A stretch of 64,000 nt of DNA, taken from contig JAAFJA010000005.1 in NCBI GenBank assembly GCA_013298765.1, positions 62,001-126,000 of the forward strand. Direction: 5' to 3'. The position numbers and the translations under genes are program-made. Below the pieces are notes generated by a model, which did not search any database, was not told where the DNA came from, and saw nothing but the letters and a program-made list of their open reading frames with translations. The stretch is from Betaproteobacteria bacterium. Lineage in GTDB: Bacteria; Pseudomonadota; Gammaproteobacteria; Burkholderiales; Casimicrobiaceae. This document shows positions 1 through 8,808 of this stretch, one piece after another. The first letter of the stretch is position 1. Every line of letters starts with the position of its first letter.

Positions 1-55
1 GCCCCCATTGCGCGCACCCGATTGACTTGCCTCGCTCACCAACGGCAGCGCGATC

Positions 56-1435
56 CTAAACCAGCCGCGCCTTCACACTCTTGCCCTTCACTTTTCCGTT
101 GTTTATCGCAGCCAGCGCTTGCTTCGCCACGCCGCGAGACACGGCAACGTAGATCGAAAAATCGTTCACGTTGATTTTTCCGACTTGTTCTTTGGTCAGT
201 CCGCCCTCGCCGGTGAGCGCGCCGAGTACGTCGCCTGCGCGAATCTTTTCTTTGCGACCGCCTAGGATTTGAATCGTGGTCATGGGGGGTATGAGCGGTT
301 CGTTGCTCGAAGACGTGAGCTCATCAAGCGGATGCCATTCGCATTCGCGACCTTGCAGATCTTCGATTTTGTTAATCCAGTGCATCTCATTCATGCCGAC
401 TAGATTCAATGCGAGGCCGGATTCGTCTCCGCGCCCCGTGCGGCCGATGCGATGAATGTGGAGTTCGGGCTCGGGCGTGACATCCACATTGATCACGGCA
501 TCGAGCCCTTGAATATCGAGTCCTCGCGCGGCAACGTCGGTGGCAACGAGCACCGAACAACTCTTATTTGCAAATTGAATAAGCACTTGATCGCGATCTT
601 TTTGATCGAGCTCGCCGTGCAGCGCGAGCGCTGAAAAGCCATCCGCTTGCAATCGCTCCAACACGTCTTTGCATTTCGCTTTCGTGTTGCAAAACGCGAG
701 CGTGGACGTCGGCCGAAAGTGCCGCAGCAAGAGCGACACTGCGGGTAAGCGTTGATCTTTTTCAACTTCGTAGAAATACTGCCGAATCTTTGTGTCGTCG
801 TGCTGCGCTTCAACCTTCACCGTTTTCGGGTTGCGTTGAAATTGTTTCGCGAGACCTTCCACGCCTGGCGGATAGGTCGCGGAAAACAAGAGCGTCTGTC
901 GATCGCGCGGGCACTGCGAAATCACTTTCGCGATGTCGTCGTAAAAACCCATGTCGAGCATGCGATCGGCTTCATCGAGCACGAGTGTTTTCATCTCGCG
1001 CAGATCAAGCGCCCCGACATCAAGCAAATCCATGATGCGGCCCGGCGTACCGACAGCGATGTGCGCGCCGAACTCAAGGCTCGCGCGCTGCGGGCGCATC
1101 GGAATGCCGCCACAGAGCGTGAGGATTTTTACGTTGTCCTCCGCGCGAGCGAGTCGCCGCAGCTCTTGCGTGACTTGGTCTGCCAGTTCGCGAGTTGGGC
1201 AGAGCACGAGCGCTTGTGTGGCGCGGTTTGTTGCATCGAGCTTGGCTAAGAGCGGGAGTGCGAACGCAGCAGTTTTGCCGCTACCTGTGGCCGCTTGCGC
1301 GATGAGATCGTCCCCGGCGAGGGAGATTGGCAAGCTCGCGGCTTGGATCGGCGTCATCTTTGCATAGCCGAGGCGATCGAGGTTTGTGAGCATCGCGGCG
1401 CTAAGCGGGAGCGTGGAGAAAAGTGTCGGTTGCAC
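56..1435 (-). CDS. dbpA: ATP-dependent RNA helicase DbpA
   Basis: DEAD-box helicase that in known DbpA proteins acts on 23S rRNA during large-subunit assembly, recognising hairpin 92 through its C-terminal domain. Seen here: Q motif region (MTPIQAASLP), Walker A (AATGSGKT), DEAD box (LVLDEADRMLDMGF), SAT (LLFSAT) and the HRIGRTGRG motif, followed by a DbpA-type RNA-binding tail (IRAGDVLGALTGEGGL...). The reading frame opens at a TTG at 1459, but I prefer the GTG at 1435. It has AGGA 11 bases upstream and gives about 459 residues, close to the usual DbpA length. It lies on the same strand as mutM, but two repeat elements fill the gap, so co-transcription is doubtful. Confidence 0.93.
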   Translation of the reverse strand: MQPTLFSTLPLSAAMLTNLDRLGYAKMTPIQAASLPISLAGDDLIAQAATGSGKTAAFALPLLAKLDATNRATQALVLCPTRELADQVTQELRRLARAEDNVKILTLCGGIPMRPQRASLEFGAHIAVGTPGRIMDLLDVGALDLREMKTLVLDEADRMLDMGFYDDIAKVISQCPRDRQTLLFSATYPPGVEGLAKQFQRNPKTVKVEAQHDDTKIRQYFYEVEKDQRLPAVSLLLRHFRPTSTLAFCNTKAKCKDVLERLQADGFSALALHGELDQKDRDQVLIQFANKSCSVLVATDVAARGLDIQGLDAVINVDVTPEPELHIHRIGRTGRGDESGLALNLVGMNEMHWINKIEDLQGRECEWHPLDELTSSSNEPLIPPMTTIQILGGRKEKIRAGDVLGALTGEGGLTKEQVGKINVNDFSIYVAVSRGVAKQALAAINNGKVKGKSVKARLV

Positions 1436-1471
1436 GGCGGACGCTATCCTAAAAATCAATAGAAATTACTG

Positions 1472-1568
1472 TCGCTACCCCCAACTTAATGAGGCCTAGC
1501 CTGAAGAAAAGTTAGTTTGCGAAATCTTCGCAGTACGATTCATAGCCCAATTAAAGTGGGCGCTTCGG
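1472..1568. repeat. AT-rich MITE-like element, family R2
   Basis: About 97 bases with imperfect inverted ends. The left end (1472-1500) contains CGCTACCCCCAACTTAATGA. The right end (1541-1568) contains TAGCCCAATTAAAGTGGGCG. Both ends resemble those of the elements at 25411, 26063, 36988 and 56717. No coding capacity is evident. It lies just upstream of dbpA and may contribute promoter or terminator activity, which is inference. Confidence 0.5.
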
Positions 1569-1695
1569 ATTTGGAGTTAGCGAGATTTCTACGCTTCATT
1601 GTGCCAGTGTCAGCGCCCGATAGGGTGGCGCAGCTACGGCGTCAAGCGGACGAAGCGCCGTTGCGCCCCGTTTTGCAATGCTCACTCAACCACGA

Positions 1696-1858
1696 GGGCG
1701 ACGCTGATTAAATACCCATCGCGCATTACATCCTCGGGCTTGAGCCGATTGCTGCATCGAAAATGCTCACAATAGCCCCGCTATTGCTCGCATTTGTCGA
1801 TTTCGCACTCGGTCTCAATCCGAGGCGGACTGCACGCGGGATTTCATCAGCGTCTCCC
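1696..1858. repeat. MITE-like element, family R1, with central hairpin
   Basis: The left end GGGCGACGCTGATTAAAT (1696-1713) is an imperfect inverted copy of the right end ATTTCATCAGCGTCTCCC (1841-1858). In the middle (1760-1795) a hairpin pairs AAATGC with GCATTT and CAATAGC with GCTATTG around a CCC loop. The copies at 21504 and 48452 carry AAATTCT/AGAATTT and CATAGC/GCTATG at the same places, so the base changes are compensatory. The element ends 15 bases before the mutM stop codon on the opposite face. Confidence 0.65.
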
Positions 1859-1873
1859 TGGTTTCGCACCGCG

Positions 1874-2710
1874 CTACCGCTGACATTTCGCACAATAAAC
1901 GGTGGCCCGCCCGCCGTGCCTCGCCAGTTTCAACGCTGATTTGCAATGGCGACAGGCTTCGCCGTCGCGCCCGTAGACAAAGTAGTTAAGCTGGAAATAG
2001 CCTGGTTCTCCGCTCGCGTTCACGTAGTCTCGAAGCGTTGATCCGCCCGCGTTGATCGCCTCGCTGAGTACGGCCTTAATTTCGTGAACGAGTTGATCGT
2101 AGCGCTGCTTGCTGATTCGGTTTGCGGCGCGATTGGGATGAATCCCTGCGCGAAACAGCGATTCATTCGCATAAATGTTGCCAACGCCCACCACCAAATG
2201 ATTGTCCATGATGGCTTGTTTGATGGGCCCAGGTCGTCGGCGTGTCTGATCAAACAAATAGCGGCCATCGAGCGCATCAGTGAGCGGCTCTGGTCCCAGA
2301 TGCGCGAGCAGCGGCTGGGCTGAGTCGGGCCCATCAAAAACGTGCATCGAACCAAATCGCCTAGGATCGTTGTAGCGAACAATGGCGCCGCTGTCGAGGA
2401 TGAGATCGACGTGGTCATGGGGCTTTGTGCGGGAGGCAGAGCGCTCATCATGAACGACAAAGCTACCCGTCATGCCGAGGTGTGCGAGCAAGGTGGAGGC
2501 GCGACGTGCGTCATCCACGAGCCGAACCAGCAAATATTTACTGCGCCGCTCGATTGCGTCGATTCGCTTTCCAACAAGCCGCGTTTCGAAATTTTCAGCA
2601 ATCGGCCAGCGCAGTCGCCGTTCGCGCACGACAACGCCAGTGATCGTTCGTCCGACAATCTCGGAACTCAATCCACGGCGAACGGTCTCGACCTCAGGTA
2701 GCTCAGGCAT
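1874..2710 (-). CDS. mutM: Formamidopyrimidine-DNA glycosylase MutM (Fpg)
   Basis: Bifunctional DNA glycosylase/AP lyase that removes 8-oxoguanine and other oxidised purines in base excision repair. The 278-residue protein begins MPELPEVETVRRGL, with the catalytic Pro2 and Glu3 that are exposed after Met removal. It contains the H2TH region with GVGNIYANESLF and ends in a four-cysteine zinc finger (CRHC...CAKC). Length is typical of the family. It is divergent from the TPR-lolB operon, with 80 bases between the two start codons. Downstream it runs into the R1 element. Confidence 0.97.
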   Translation of the reverse strand: MPELPEVETVRRGLSSEIVGRTITGVVVRERRLRWPIAENFETRLVGKRIDAIERRSKYLLVRLVDDARRASTLLAHLGMTGSFVVHDERSASRTKPHDHVDLILDSGAIVRYNDPRRFGSMHVFDGPDSAQPLLAHLGPEPLTDALDGRYLFDQTRRRPGPIKQAIMDNHLVVGVGNIYANESLFRAGIHPNRAANRISKQRYDQLVHEIKAVLSEAINAGGSTLRDYVNASGEPGYFQLNYFVYGRDGEACRHCKSALKLARHGGRATVYCAKCQR

Positions 2711-2790
2711 AGTGAAAGTGTACTGGGCGCGCGCTGCCTAGCTCGTGTGGGCAGTCGGTAAACACAGGATGGCGTTGTATGCTCAGAGCT

Positions 2791-4506
2791 ATGAAGAAAT
2801 CGATTCGTAACGGCGCGTGCGCCTTGGTATTGACCGCCGCGCTGTTGCCAGGCGCTCAAGCCCAAAGCAGTGATCGCTTCATTGTGGCGGGTGTTCTTGC
2901 AGCGGAATTCGCGCTCGCCAATGGTGACATTGCGACAGCGAGTCAAGCCTATGTTGAGCTCGCTCGGCGGAGCCTTGATTCAAAAGTGGCTGAACGAGCG
3001 GTTGATTTGCTTCTACGGCAGCGCGATTTCGTGCAGGCCAAAGAAATCACTGCGCTCTGGATTCGCGCAGATCCGGCCTCAACTCGCGCTAACCAAATTA
3101 GCCTAGCGCTCGCGCTTAACAGCAACGATCTGGCAGCCGCTGAGCGAGCGATTGCACACGTTGGAAGCTTCCCGGCCGATGCGCGCGGTGCCGCACTTTT
3201 TGATCTTTCGCGGCAACTTGCACAGATGAAAGACCGCGATGCTGCAGTGAAGTTAGCGTCCATCGCAGTCACTAAATTTCCCTCTCTCGCTGAATCCCAC
3301 TATGCGCTGGCCGTAGCAACTACCGGTACCACCCAGTCCCGCATTGGCGAGGCGATGCTCGCGATTGATCGCGCGCTCGCCCTTCGCCCGGCGTGGCCCG
3401 AGGCAGTGGCGATCAAGGCGCGGTTGTTGGTTGCGAAGGCGGAGGCAGCCTCAACCCCCGGCGCACGCGCACTCGCGGCGGATGAGAGCGTATTGCTTCT
3501 GCAGAGTGCGCTCGCCGCCAATCCAGAATCGCGGGATTTGAAGCAACTGCTCGCTCGCCAGTTGTTTGATTTAGGTCGCCCCAAAGAAGCGCGTACTTTA
3601 TTCGTTGACCTAGCTGATGATGGCAAAGCTGATGTCGAAGAGATGCAGCTTTCCGCAACGCTTGCGGCCTACGCTGCAGAAGATTGGGATACCGCCGAGA
3701 AAGAATTGCAAGACGCGCTCGCCAAAGAGCGGGGCGACGCGAACGCGATTCACTACTACCTTGGGCGCGTTGCCGAAGCGCAAAAGCGTTGGGCTAGCGC
3801 TGCTGAGCGCTACGACAAGGTGGAGCGCCGCGGGCAAGGTGATCGCTATTGGGAATCGCAGCTGCGCATTGCGCACGCTTACGCCGCCGAAAAGCGAATT
3901 CTGCAGGCGGTGAGCCATTTGAAGCGCTTGCAAGCACAAACGCCGACCGAGCGGGTGACGCTCGCGCAAACCGAATCAGCGATTTGGCGAGAGGCGGGCG
4001 ATCTCGCAAAAGCGTTTGATGCGCTCGATGCCGCCCTGCAAACGCTGCCCGATAGCGCGGATATTCTCTACGACTCAGCCATGCTCGCAGAGCGCTTATC
4101 CCGTCTAGAAGATGCGGAACGGCGCTTGCGTCGTGTGATCGAAATGGAGCCGAAGCGCGCCCACGCTTACAACGCCCTAGGCTACTCGTTGGCTGATCGC
4201 AACACCCGTCTCGATGAAGCGCGGCAACTGATTGAGAAGGCGCTTGAGCTCGCGCCCGATGACGCGGCGATCATCGACAGTATGGGTTGGGTTCTCTTTC
4301 GACAAGGGCGACTCAAAGAAGCGGAAGAGCATCTGCGTCGCGCGTATTCGAAGTTCAAAGATGGCGAGATTGCGGCACATCTGGGCGAAGTATTGTGGGC
4401 GCAAGGGCGAAAAGACGAGGCGCGTGGCGTGTGGCGCGATCAGTTGAAGGTGCAGCCCGATAGCGACATCCTCAAAAAGACGATCGAGCGACTGGATTCG
4501 AAGTGA
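2791..4506 (+). CDS. TPR-repeat periplasmic or envelope protein upstream of lolB
   Basis: Tetratricopeptide-repeat protein of unknown exact role. In betaproteobacteria a TPR protein commonly sits directly before lolB. I chose the ATG at 2791 over the one at 2779 because it starts a clean signal peptide: MKKS, a hydrophobic core, then AQA-type cleavage near residue 26. The mature part is nearly all helical repeat, with many A/L/E-rich 34-residue units. A canonical array near the C-terminus includes AHAYNALGYSLADRN and DAAIIDSMGWVLFRQGR. The gene overlaps lolB by four bases (GTGA), so the two are translationally coupled. A role in lipoprotein or envelope assembly is inferred from context only. 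Confidence 0.85.
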   Translation: MKKSIRNGACALVLTAALLPGAQAQSSDRFIVAGVLAAEFALANGDIATASQAYVELARRSLDSKVAERAVDLLLRQRDFVQAKEITALWIRADPASTRANQISLALALNSNDLAAAERAIAHVGSFPADARGAALFDLSRQLAQMKDRDAAVKLASIAVTKFPSLAESHYALAVATTGTTQSRIGEAMLAIDRALALRPAWPEAVAIKARLLVAKAEAASTPGARALAADESVLLLQSALAANPESRDLKQLLARQLFDLGRPKEARTLFVDLADDGKADVEEMQLSATLAAYAAEDWDTAEKELQDALAKERGDANAIHYYLGRVAEAQKRWASAAERYDKVERRGQGDRYWESQLRIAHAYAAEKRILQAVSHLKRLQAQTPTERVTLAQTESAIWREAGDLAKAFDALDAALQTLPDSADILYDSAMLAERLSRLEDAERRLRRVIEMEPKRAHAYNALGYSLADRNTRLDEARQLIEKALELAPDDAAIIDSMGWVLFRQGRLKEAEEHLRRAYSKFKDGEIAAHLGEVLWAQGRKDEARGVWRDQLKVQPDSDILKKTIERLDSK

Positions 4507-5132
4507 GCGACGCGCGCTTGCGCATTAACTGGTTTGTGGTGTTTGGGGCGATCCTCGGCCTCAACGGCTGCGCTACGCCGCCAATGCCCGGCGCTACTTC
4601 GCGTGGCGAAGCCAGCGCGATCACCGCCGCGAGCGTGCCCATCCGCTTGAGTGAATTTAGCGTTGCCGGTAGGTTTTCGGCGCGGCGCGGCGATCAAAGT
4701 GGCACCGGTCAGTTTCGCTACTCGGTTGATGCGCGCGCAACGACTCTCGATTTGTTCACGCCAACAGGAGCGCAGCTCGCGCGAATTGAGCGCGTTGCTG
4801 GCGGTCGCGTGGTTGGTGTTTTTGGCGACGGCAGCCGTCGCGAAGCCGAAAATTTCGCAGAATTGCTGCGCGGGTTTATTGATATCCCAATTACTGACGC
4901 ACAATTTTTTACCTGGCTTCAAGGCATCCCTGCGGATGGCCGCACGCCGACAGTCGTGGACTCTAATTCAAATGTTGAGTCGTTCAGCGAATCCGGCTGG
5001 AGTATTGTGATTAGCGCTCGGTTTGATGAAGGCGCGCGCTTCGTTCGCCGGATGCGCTGGGCGTTTGATGCCGCTGGCCAAGCAGAAGCCACCGAGATTC
5101 GCTGGGTGTTTGATGAGTTTTCCACGAGATAG
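4503..5132 (+). CDS. lolB: Outer-membrane lipoprotein LolB
   Basis: LolB receives lipoproteins from the periplasmic carrier LolA and inserts them into the outer membrane. The 209-residue protein has a short signal segment and a lipobox (LNGC, Cys near residue 22). The body has the LolB-like SEFSVAGRFSARRGD and LDLFTPTGAQLARIE stretches. It starts at a GTG that overlaps the TPR gene stop. ispE follows 87 bases downstream, which is the standard betaproteobacterial order. Identity rests on context plus lipobox and overall pattern, because LolB sequences diverge strongly. Confidence 0.9.
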   Translation: MSDARLRINWFVVFGAILGLNGCATPPMPGATSRGEASAITAASVPIRLSEFSVAGRFSARRGDQSGTGQFRYSVDARATTLDLFTPTGAQLARIERVAGGRVVGVFGDGSRREAENFAELLRGFIDIPITDAQFFTWLQGIPADGRTPTVVDSNSNVESFSESGWSIVISARFDEGARFVRRMRWAFDAAGQAEATEIRWVFDEFSTR

Positions 5133-5219
5133 CGCGCTCGGACGAAACGCGACACGTGGGCGGCATTCGGCAAAATCCGGGTTTGTGTCTCGCATCGCGT
5201 TAGCGTCGTCCGTTCGCCC

Positions 5220-6080
5220 GTGAAACTCATTCTTCCCGCGCCCGCCAAAATCAACACATTCCTGCATGTCGTGGGCCGTCGCGATGACGGCTATCACTTG
5301 CTTGAATCGGTGATGGTGCTCATTTCGCTCGCTGACACCGTGGAACTCACGCTGCGCGAAGACGGTAAGGTCGTATTGATTGATCCTCCGGCTGGTATTT
5401 CGGAGGAAAACGATCTTGCTTGCCGCGCGGCACGCGCGTTGCAGGCCCATGTAGGCGACACGCGCGCGCGGCTCGGGGTCGACATTCGATTGACCAAGCG
5501 AATTCCTCAGGGGGCCGGCTTGGGTGGCGGAAGCTCAGACGCCGCCACGACTTTATTGGGATTGAATCGCCTCTGGCGCATGAATCTCTCGCGCGAAGTG
5601 TTGATGCAAATCGGCCTGACATTAGGTGCGGACGTGCCATTTTTCGTCTACGGGCGGGGGGCGATCATGACCGGAATCGGTGACGCGCTGCGCACGATCA
5701 CCGTGCCGCGTGCCCGCCTCGTTTTGGCGCACCCGCGCGTCGGCCTTTCCACGCTCGAAGTATTTCGTCATCCCTTACTTGACAGAAATCAGGCTTCAAG
5801 CGCTAACTCACAATTTAATTGGACGAGCGGAATAAATAGCTTACAGTCGGTTGCTGAGCTGATAGCCCCGATCACCCAGAATTTGGTGCGTGAAATGACC
5901 GATGCGGGTTTGAAGCCCCGGATGACGGGTTCGGGCAGCGCCTACTTTGCCCCAGTGGCCGAGAATTCGGCCGTTCACGCGGCGCTCGCGAAGCTGCATG
6001 CGCAGTCGTTCGACGCCTGGGTGGTTCACTCTATCGATCGTCACCCCCTTCACGACTTCGCAAAATCTTCTATAATTTAG
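5220..6080 (+). CDS. ispE: 4-diphosphocytidyl-2-C-methyl-D-erythritol kinase IspE
   Basis: GHMP kinase of the non-mevalonate isoprenoid pathway that phosphorylates CDP-methylerythritol using ATP. The 286-residue protein starts at GTG with PAPAKINTFLHVVGRRDDGYH. It has the glycine-rich GHMP motif PQGAGLGGGSSDAA and the C-terminal MTGSGSAYFAP motif. The end of the gene contains a perfect TATAAT (6071-6076) that probably serves the following tRNA gene. The last sense codons and the TAG stop overlap that promoter. Confidence 0.97.
   Translation: MKLILPAPAKINTFLHVVGRRDDGYHLLESVMVLISLADTVELTLREDGKVVLIDPPAGISEENDLACRAARALQAHVGDTRARLGVDIRLTKRIPQGAGLGGGSSDAATTLLGLNRLWRMNLSREVLMQIGLTLGADVPFFVYGRGAIMTGIGDALRTITVPRARLVLAHPRVGLSTLEVFRHPLLDRNQASSANSQFNWTSGINSLQSVAELIAPITQNLVREMTDAGLKPRMTGSGSAYFAPVAENSAVHAALAKLHAQSFDAWVVHSIDRHPLHDFAKSSII
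6049..6076 (+). promoter_or_regulatory. Probable sigma-70 promoter for tRNA-Gln (and possibly prs)
   Basis: A perfect -10 box TATAAT lies at 6071-6076, with a partial -35 match (TTCACG, 6049-6054) at 16-base spacing, inside the last codons of ispE. A start near 6083 would leave a short 5' leader before the tRNA at 6163. Inferred from sequence only. Confidence 0.5.
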
Positions 6081-6162
6081 GGCTTCGCTGAACAGACGCG
6101 TGAGTAATCGCGCGGCGGTGAGGCGATCAACGGCCGGCTTGTTTGCAAGCTATGTCGTGTGT

Positions 6163-6237
6163 AGGGGAGTCGCCAAGTGGTAAGGCACCGGATTTTGATT
6201 CCGGTATGCGTAGGTTCGATCCCTTCCTCCCCTGCCA
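6163..6237 (+). tRNA. tRNA-Gln (anticodon TTG)
   Basis: 75 bases with an encoded CCA end. The acceptor stem pairs AGGGGAG with CTCCCCT, followed by discriminator G and CCA. The anticodon arm CCGGATTTTGATTCCGG has TTG in the loop, and the T arm contains GGTTCGATCCC. Placement between ispE and prs is common in betaproteobacteria. Confidence 0.97.
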
Positions 6238-6252
6238 AATCCTAATGCCTGA

Positions 6253-6289
6253 AAAGCGGTCTTTGAAGTTTGCAAGACCGCTTTTTTTT
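6253..6289 (+). terminator. Rho-independent terminator after tRNA-Gln
   Basis: Hairpin with arms AAAGCGGTCTT and AAGACCGCTTT around a short loop, running into eight or more T residues at 6282-6289. It lies 15 bases after the tRNA and 39 before the prs start. Confidence 0.85.
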
Positions 6290-6327
6290 CGATAACGCCA
6301 TTCACGCTTCGCGCACGTAAGACGACC

Positions 6328-7287
6328 ATGAGCTACCACGACATGATGGTTTTCACCGGTAACGCGAACGTGAAGCTCGCGCAGTCGGTCGTCGAACACC
6401 TGAGCCTGCGTCTCGGTAAGGCAAAAGTTTCGGCGTTCTCCGATGGCGAATGCGATATCGAAATCCTCGAAAACGTGCGCGGTAAAGACGTTTTCGTCCT
6501 GCAGTCGACTTGCGCGCCCACCAATCAAAATCTGATGGAATTGGTGATCATGGTGGATGCGTTGAAGCGCGCCTCCGCTGGCCGCATTACCGCGGCGATG
6601 CCGTATTTCGGCTACGCCCGCCAAGATCGTCGCCCTCGCTCAGCGCGCGTTCCGATTTCGGCCAAGGTGGTGGCCGATATGCTCACTGCCGTGGGCGTGG
6701 ATCGCGTGCTAACGATGGATTTGCACGCAGATCAAATCCAAGGCTTTTTCAATATTCCTGTTGACAATATTTACGCGACGCCGATTTTGCTCGCCGATAT
6801 CTGGAAGCAGAAATACGAAAACCTCTTGGTCGTATCGCCGGACGTGGGGGGCGTGGTGCGTGCGCGCGCTGTTGCGAAACGACTCGATACTGACCTTGCG
6901 ATCATCGACAAACGGCGCCCTAAAGCTAACGTGTCTGAGGTGATGAACATCATCGGTGACGTCGAAGGACGTACCTGTTTGATCATGGACGACATCGTCG
7001 ACACCGCGAACACCTTATGCAAAGCGGCGCAAGCACTCAAAGACAATGGCGCGGTGAAAGTGATCGCGTACTGCACGCACGCGGTCCTCTCGGGCGAAGC
7101 GGCTGCGCGAATTGCCGGCCCATCGCTCGATTCGCTTGTGGTTACCGATACGATTCCACTTTCCAGCGATGCGGGCGAACTTGCCAAAACTGGAAAGATT
7201 CGCCAGATATCAAGCGCGCAATTGATCGCCGAAACGATGCAGCGAATTTCGAACGAAGACTCCGTTTCTTCGTTGTTTACCGAGTAA
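6328..7287 (+). CDS. prs: Ribose-phosphate pyrophosphokinase (PRPP synthetase)
   Basis: Makes PRPP from ribose 5-phosphate and ATP for purine, pyrimidine, His, Trp and NAD synthesis. The 319-residue protein has the typical N-terminus with [10 protein letters not shown] and [16 protein letters not shown]. It carries the catalytic flexible-loop region [10 protein letters not shown], the [13 protein letters not shown] segment, and the PRPP-binding motif [14 protein letters not shown]. It lies between tRNA-Gln and rplY as in related genomes. A terminator hairpin follows at 7354. Confidence 0.98.
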   Translation: MSYHDMMVFTGNANVKLAQSVVEHLSLRLGKAKVSAFSDGECDIEILENVRGKDVFVLQSTCAPTNQNLMELVIMVDALKRASAGRITAAMPYFGYARQDRRPRSARVPISAKVVADMLTAVGVDRVLTMDLHADQIQGFFNIPVDNIYATPILLADIWKQKYENLLVVSPDVGGVVRARAVAKRLDTDLAIIDKRRPKANVSEVMNIIGDVEGRTCLIMDDIVDTANTLCKAAQALKDNGAVKVIAYCTHAVLSGEAAARIAGPSLDSLVVTDTIPLSSDAGELAKTGKIRQISSAQLIAETMQRISNEDSVSSLFTE

Positions 7288-7353
7288 GACTAGGCACGCT
7301 TTGCGAACGCGCCCAACCGAGCGCGTTGCAACACCGGCGAGCCGCTAGATTTT

Positions 7354-7384
7354 CCCTCGCGCACATGTGCGAGGGCTTTTGTTG
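7354..7384 (+). terminator. Terminator hairpin after prs
   Basis: Arms CCCTCGC and GCGAGGG enclose an eight-base loop, followed by CTTTTGTTGT. The T tract is imperfect, so partial read-through into rplY is possible. Confidence 0.6.
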
Positions 7385-7458
7385 TCACACTGGTCGCGGT
7401 GTCACGACGAAATCAACCGAAGCATAGGTTTATGTTTCACCTTTGGAGTAACTGAAAA

Positions 7459-8136
7459 ATGGCAACTGAATTCACCGCATTCGCGCGTACGAACCAGGGC
7501 ACCGGAGCGAGCCGCCGCCTTCGTAGCGCAGCGAAAGTACCGGGCATCGTCTATGGTGGCGAAGCAAAACCGGAAATGATCGAGCTCGATCACAACCCAC
7601 TTTGGCACGCGCTCAAGAAAGAAGAGTTCCACAGCTCGATTCTTTCGATGACGCTTGGCAGCGCAAAAACACAAGTGTTGTTGCGCGACGTGCAATATCA
7701 CCCGTTCAAGCAAATCATTCTTCACATCGACTTTCAGCGCGTCGATGCCAATAAGAAACTGCACATGAAAGTGCCGGTCCACTATGTGAACCAGGACATT
7801 TCGCCAGCGGTGAAACTCTCTGCAGCGGTGGTGAACCACATCGTGAACGAAGTTGAGATCTCGTGCTTGCCAAAGGATCTTCCGCGCTTCGTCGAGATCG
7901 ACATGAAAGACATGAAGGCCGGCGATTCGATCCACGCAAGAGACGTGAAGTTGCCAGCGGGTGTTGATCTTGTGATCCATGGCCGCAACAAAGACATCGT
8001 GTTTGCAACGGCCTCGGTGGTTGCGGAAGAAGCCGCACCGGCTGACGGCGCACCCGTTGCAGCCGCTGAGGTTGCCGCATCTAAACAGAAGGCACCTGCT
8101 GCCGCTGCACCAGCAAAAGACGCCAAAAAGAAGTAA
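7459..8136 (+). CDS. rplY: 50S ribosomal protein L25/general stress protein Ctc
   Basis: 5S rRNA-binding ribosomal protein of the long (CTC/TL5) type. The 225 residues comprise an N-terminal L25 domain ([18 protein letters not shown], then KVPGIVYGG), a C-terminal beta domain (VPVHYVN...[13 protein letters not shown]), and a low-complexity tail rich in Ala and Lys that ends KDAKKK. A GGAG-type ribosome site precedes the ATG. The peptidyl-tRNA hydrolase gene that often follows is absent; a strong terminator comes next instead. Confidence 0.96.
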   Translation: MATEFTAFARTNQGTGASRRLRSAAKVPGIVYGGEAKPEMIELDHNPLWHALKKEEFHSSILSMTLGSAKTQVLLRDVQYHPFKQIILHIDFQRVDANKKLHMKVPVHYVNQDISPAVKLSAAVVNHIVNEVEISCLPKDLPRFVEIDMKDMKAGDSIHARDVKLPAGVDLVIHGRNKDIVFATASVVAEEAAPADGAPVAAAEVAASKQKAPAAAAPAKDAKKK

Positions 8137-8152
8137 GCGATTGCTTGCTGCG

Positions 8153-8180
8153 AAAAAGCCCGCAATTGCGGGCTTTTTTT
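8153..8180 (+). terminator. Rho-independent terminator after rplY
   Basis: Symmetric hairpin AAAAAGCCCGCAATTGCGGGCTTTTTTT; the stem AAAGCCCGCA/TGCGGGCTTT is flanked by A and T tracts. It lies 17 bases past the rplY stop. Confidence 0.88.
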
Positions 8181-8359
8181 ATTGTGCAGCGGTCTTTACA
8201 AGATGGCCGGAATCCAAAATCATCTCACGACTAATTGCTTTAGAACCCGCTAGCATTGGGGAAAGAGGCGGATAGCAAAGAAGTCGATAGGCTCGATTAA
8301 CTAGCGCTTGCCCCAATAAAAACAGGGCGAGATTTTCCGAGCTACAAATCCGAGCAGGT

Positions 8360-8773
8360 CTAGTAGACCAAGGCCGCCGCGTTAAGTACACCCACCGAAA
8401 TCGAGATTGTGGCCAAGAACGTCGCCTTCGCAGTGTTGCCGTCTTCGATTGAGCCTGTCAAACCGGGCATCAACATTCGTGCGATCACAAAAACGACTAA
8501 CTGAACGACGGTGGCCACCACAGCGAATAGCACCATATCCACTAGATTGATGGCGTTCGCCACCGTACTTGCCACCGGCAGAGCGAAACCGATCATGGCG
8601 CCCGAGAGCGAAATTGCGGCGGCCGTATTGCCATCACGAATAAGTTTCAGCTCTTTGTACGGCGTGACAGCGGTGTAGACAAAGAAAAACGCGATGAAGA
8701 GTGCGAGCGCGAGCCCGAAATAAATCAAGAAATCATCCACGTAACGGATGGATTCGCCGATGGTGTAGCTCAT
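8360..8773 (-). CDS. DUF350 family inner-membrane protein (YjfL-like)
   Basis: 137 residues with about four membrane segments and an internal two-fold repeat. ELKLIRDGNTAAAISLSG in the first half matches TGSIEDGNTAKATFLATI in the second, which is the hallmark of DUF350. Molecular function is unknown. It is the last gene of a minus-strand group with a glutathionylspermidine-synthase-like protein (36 bases upstream) and a YgiB/DUF1190-like lipoprotein. The same trio occurs in E. coli as yjfL-yjfM-yjfC, so a shared envelope-related process is likely. Confidence 0.9.
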   Translation of the reverse strand: MSYTIGESIRYVDDFLIYFGLALALFIAFFFVYTAVTPYKELKLIRDGNTAAAISLSGAMIGFALPVASTVANAINLVDMVLFAVVATVVQLVVFVIARMLMPGLTGSIEDGNTAKATFLATISISVGVLNAAALVY

Positions 8774-8808
8774 AGCAGTCCCCAGAAGTAAGTCATAAAT
8801 ATTGGCAA

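Noticed and set aside
1517-1711. 64-codon plus-strand frame between dbpA and mutM
   Set aside because: It spans the end of an R2 element and the start of an R1 element and has no ribosome site.
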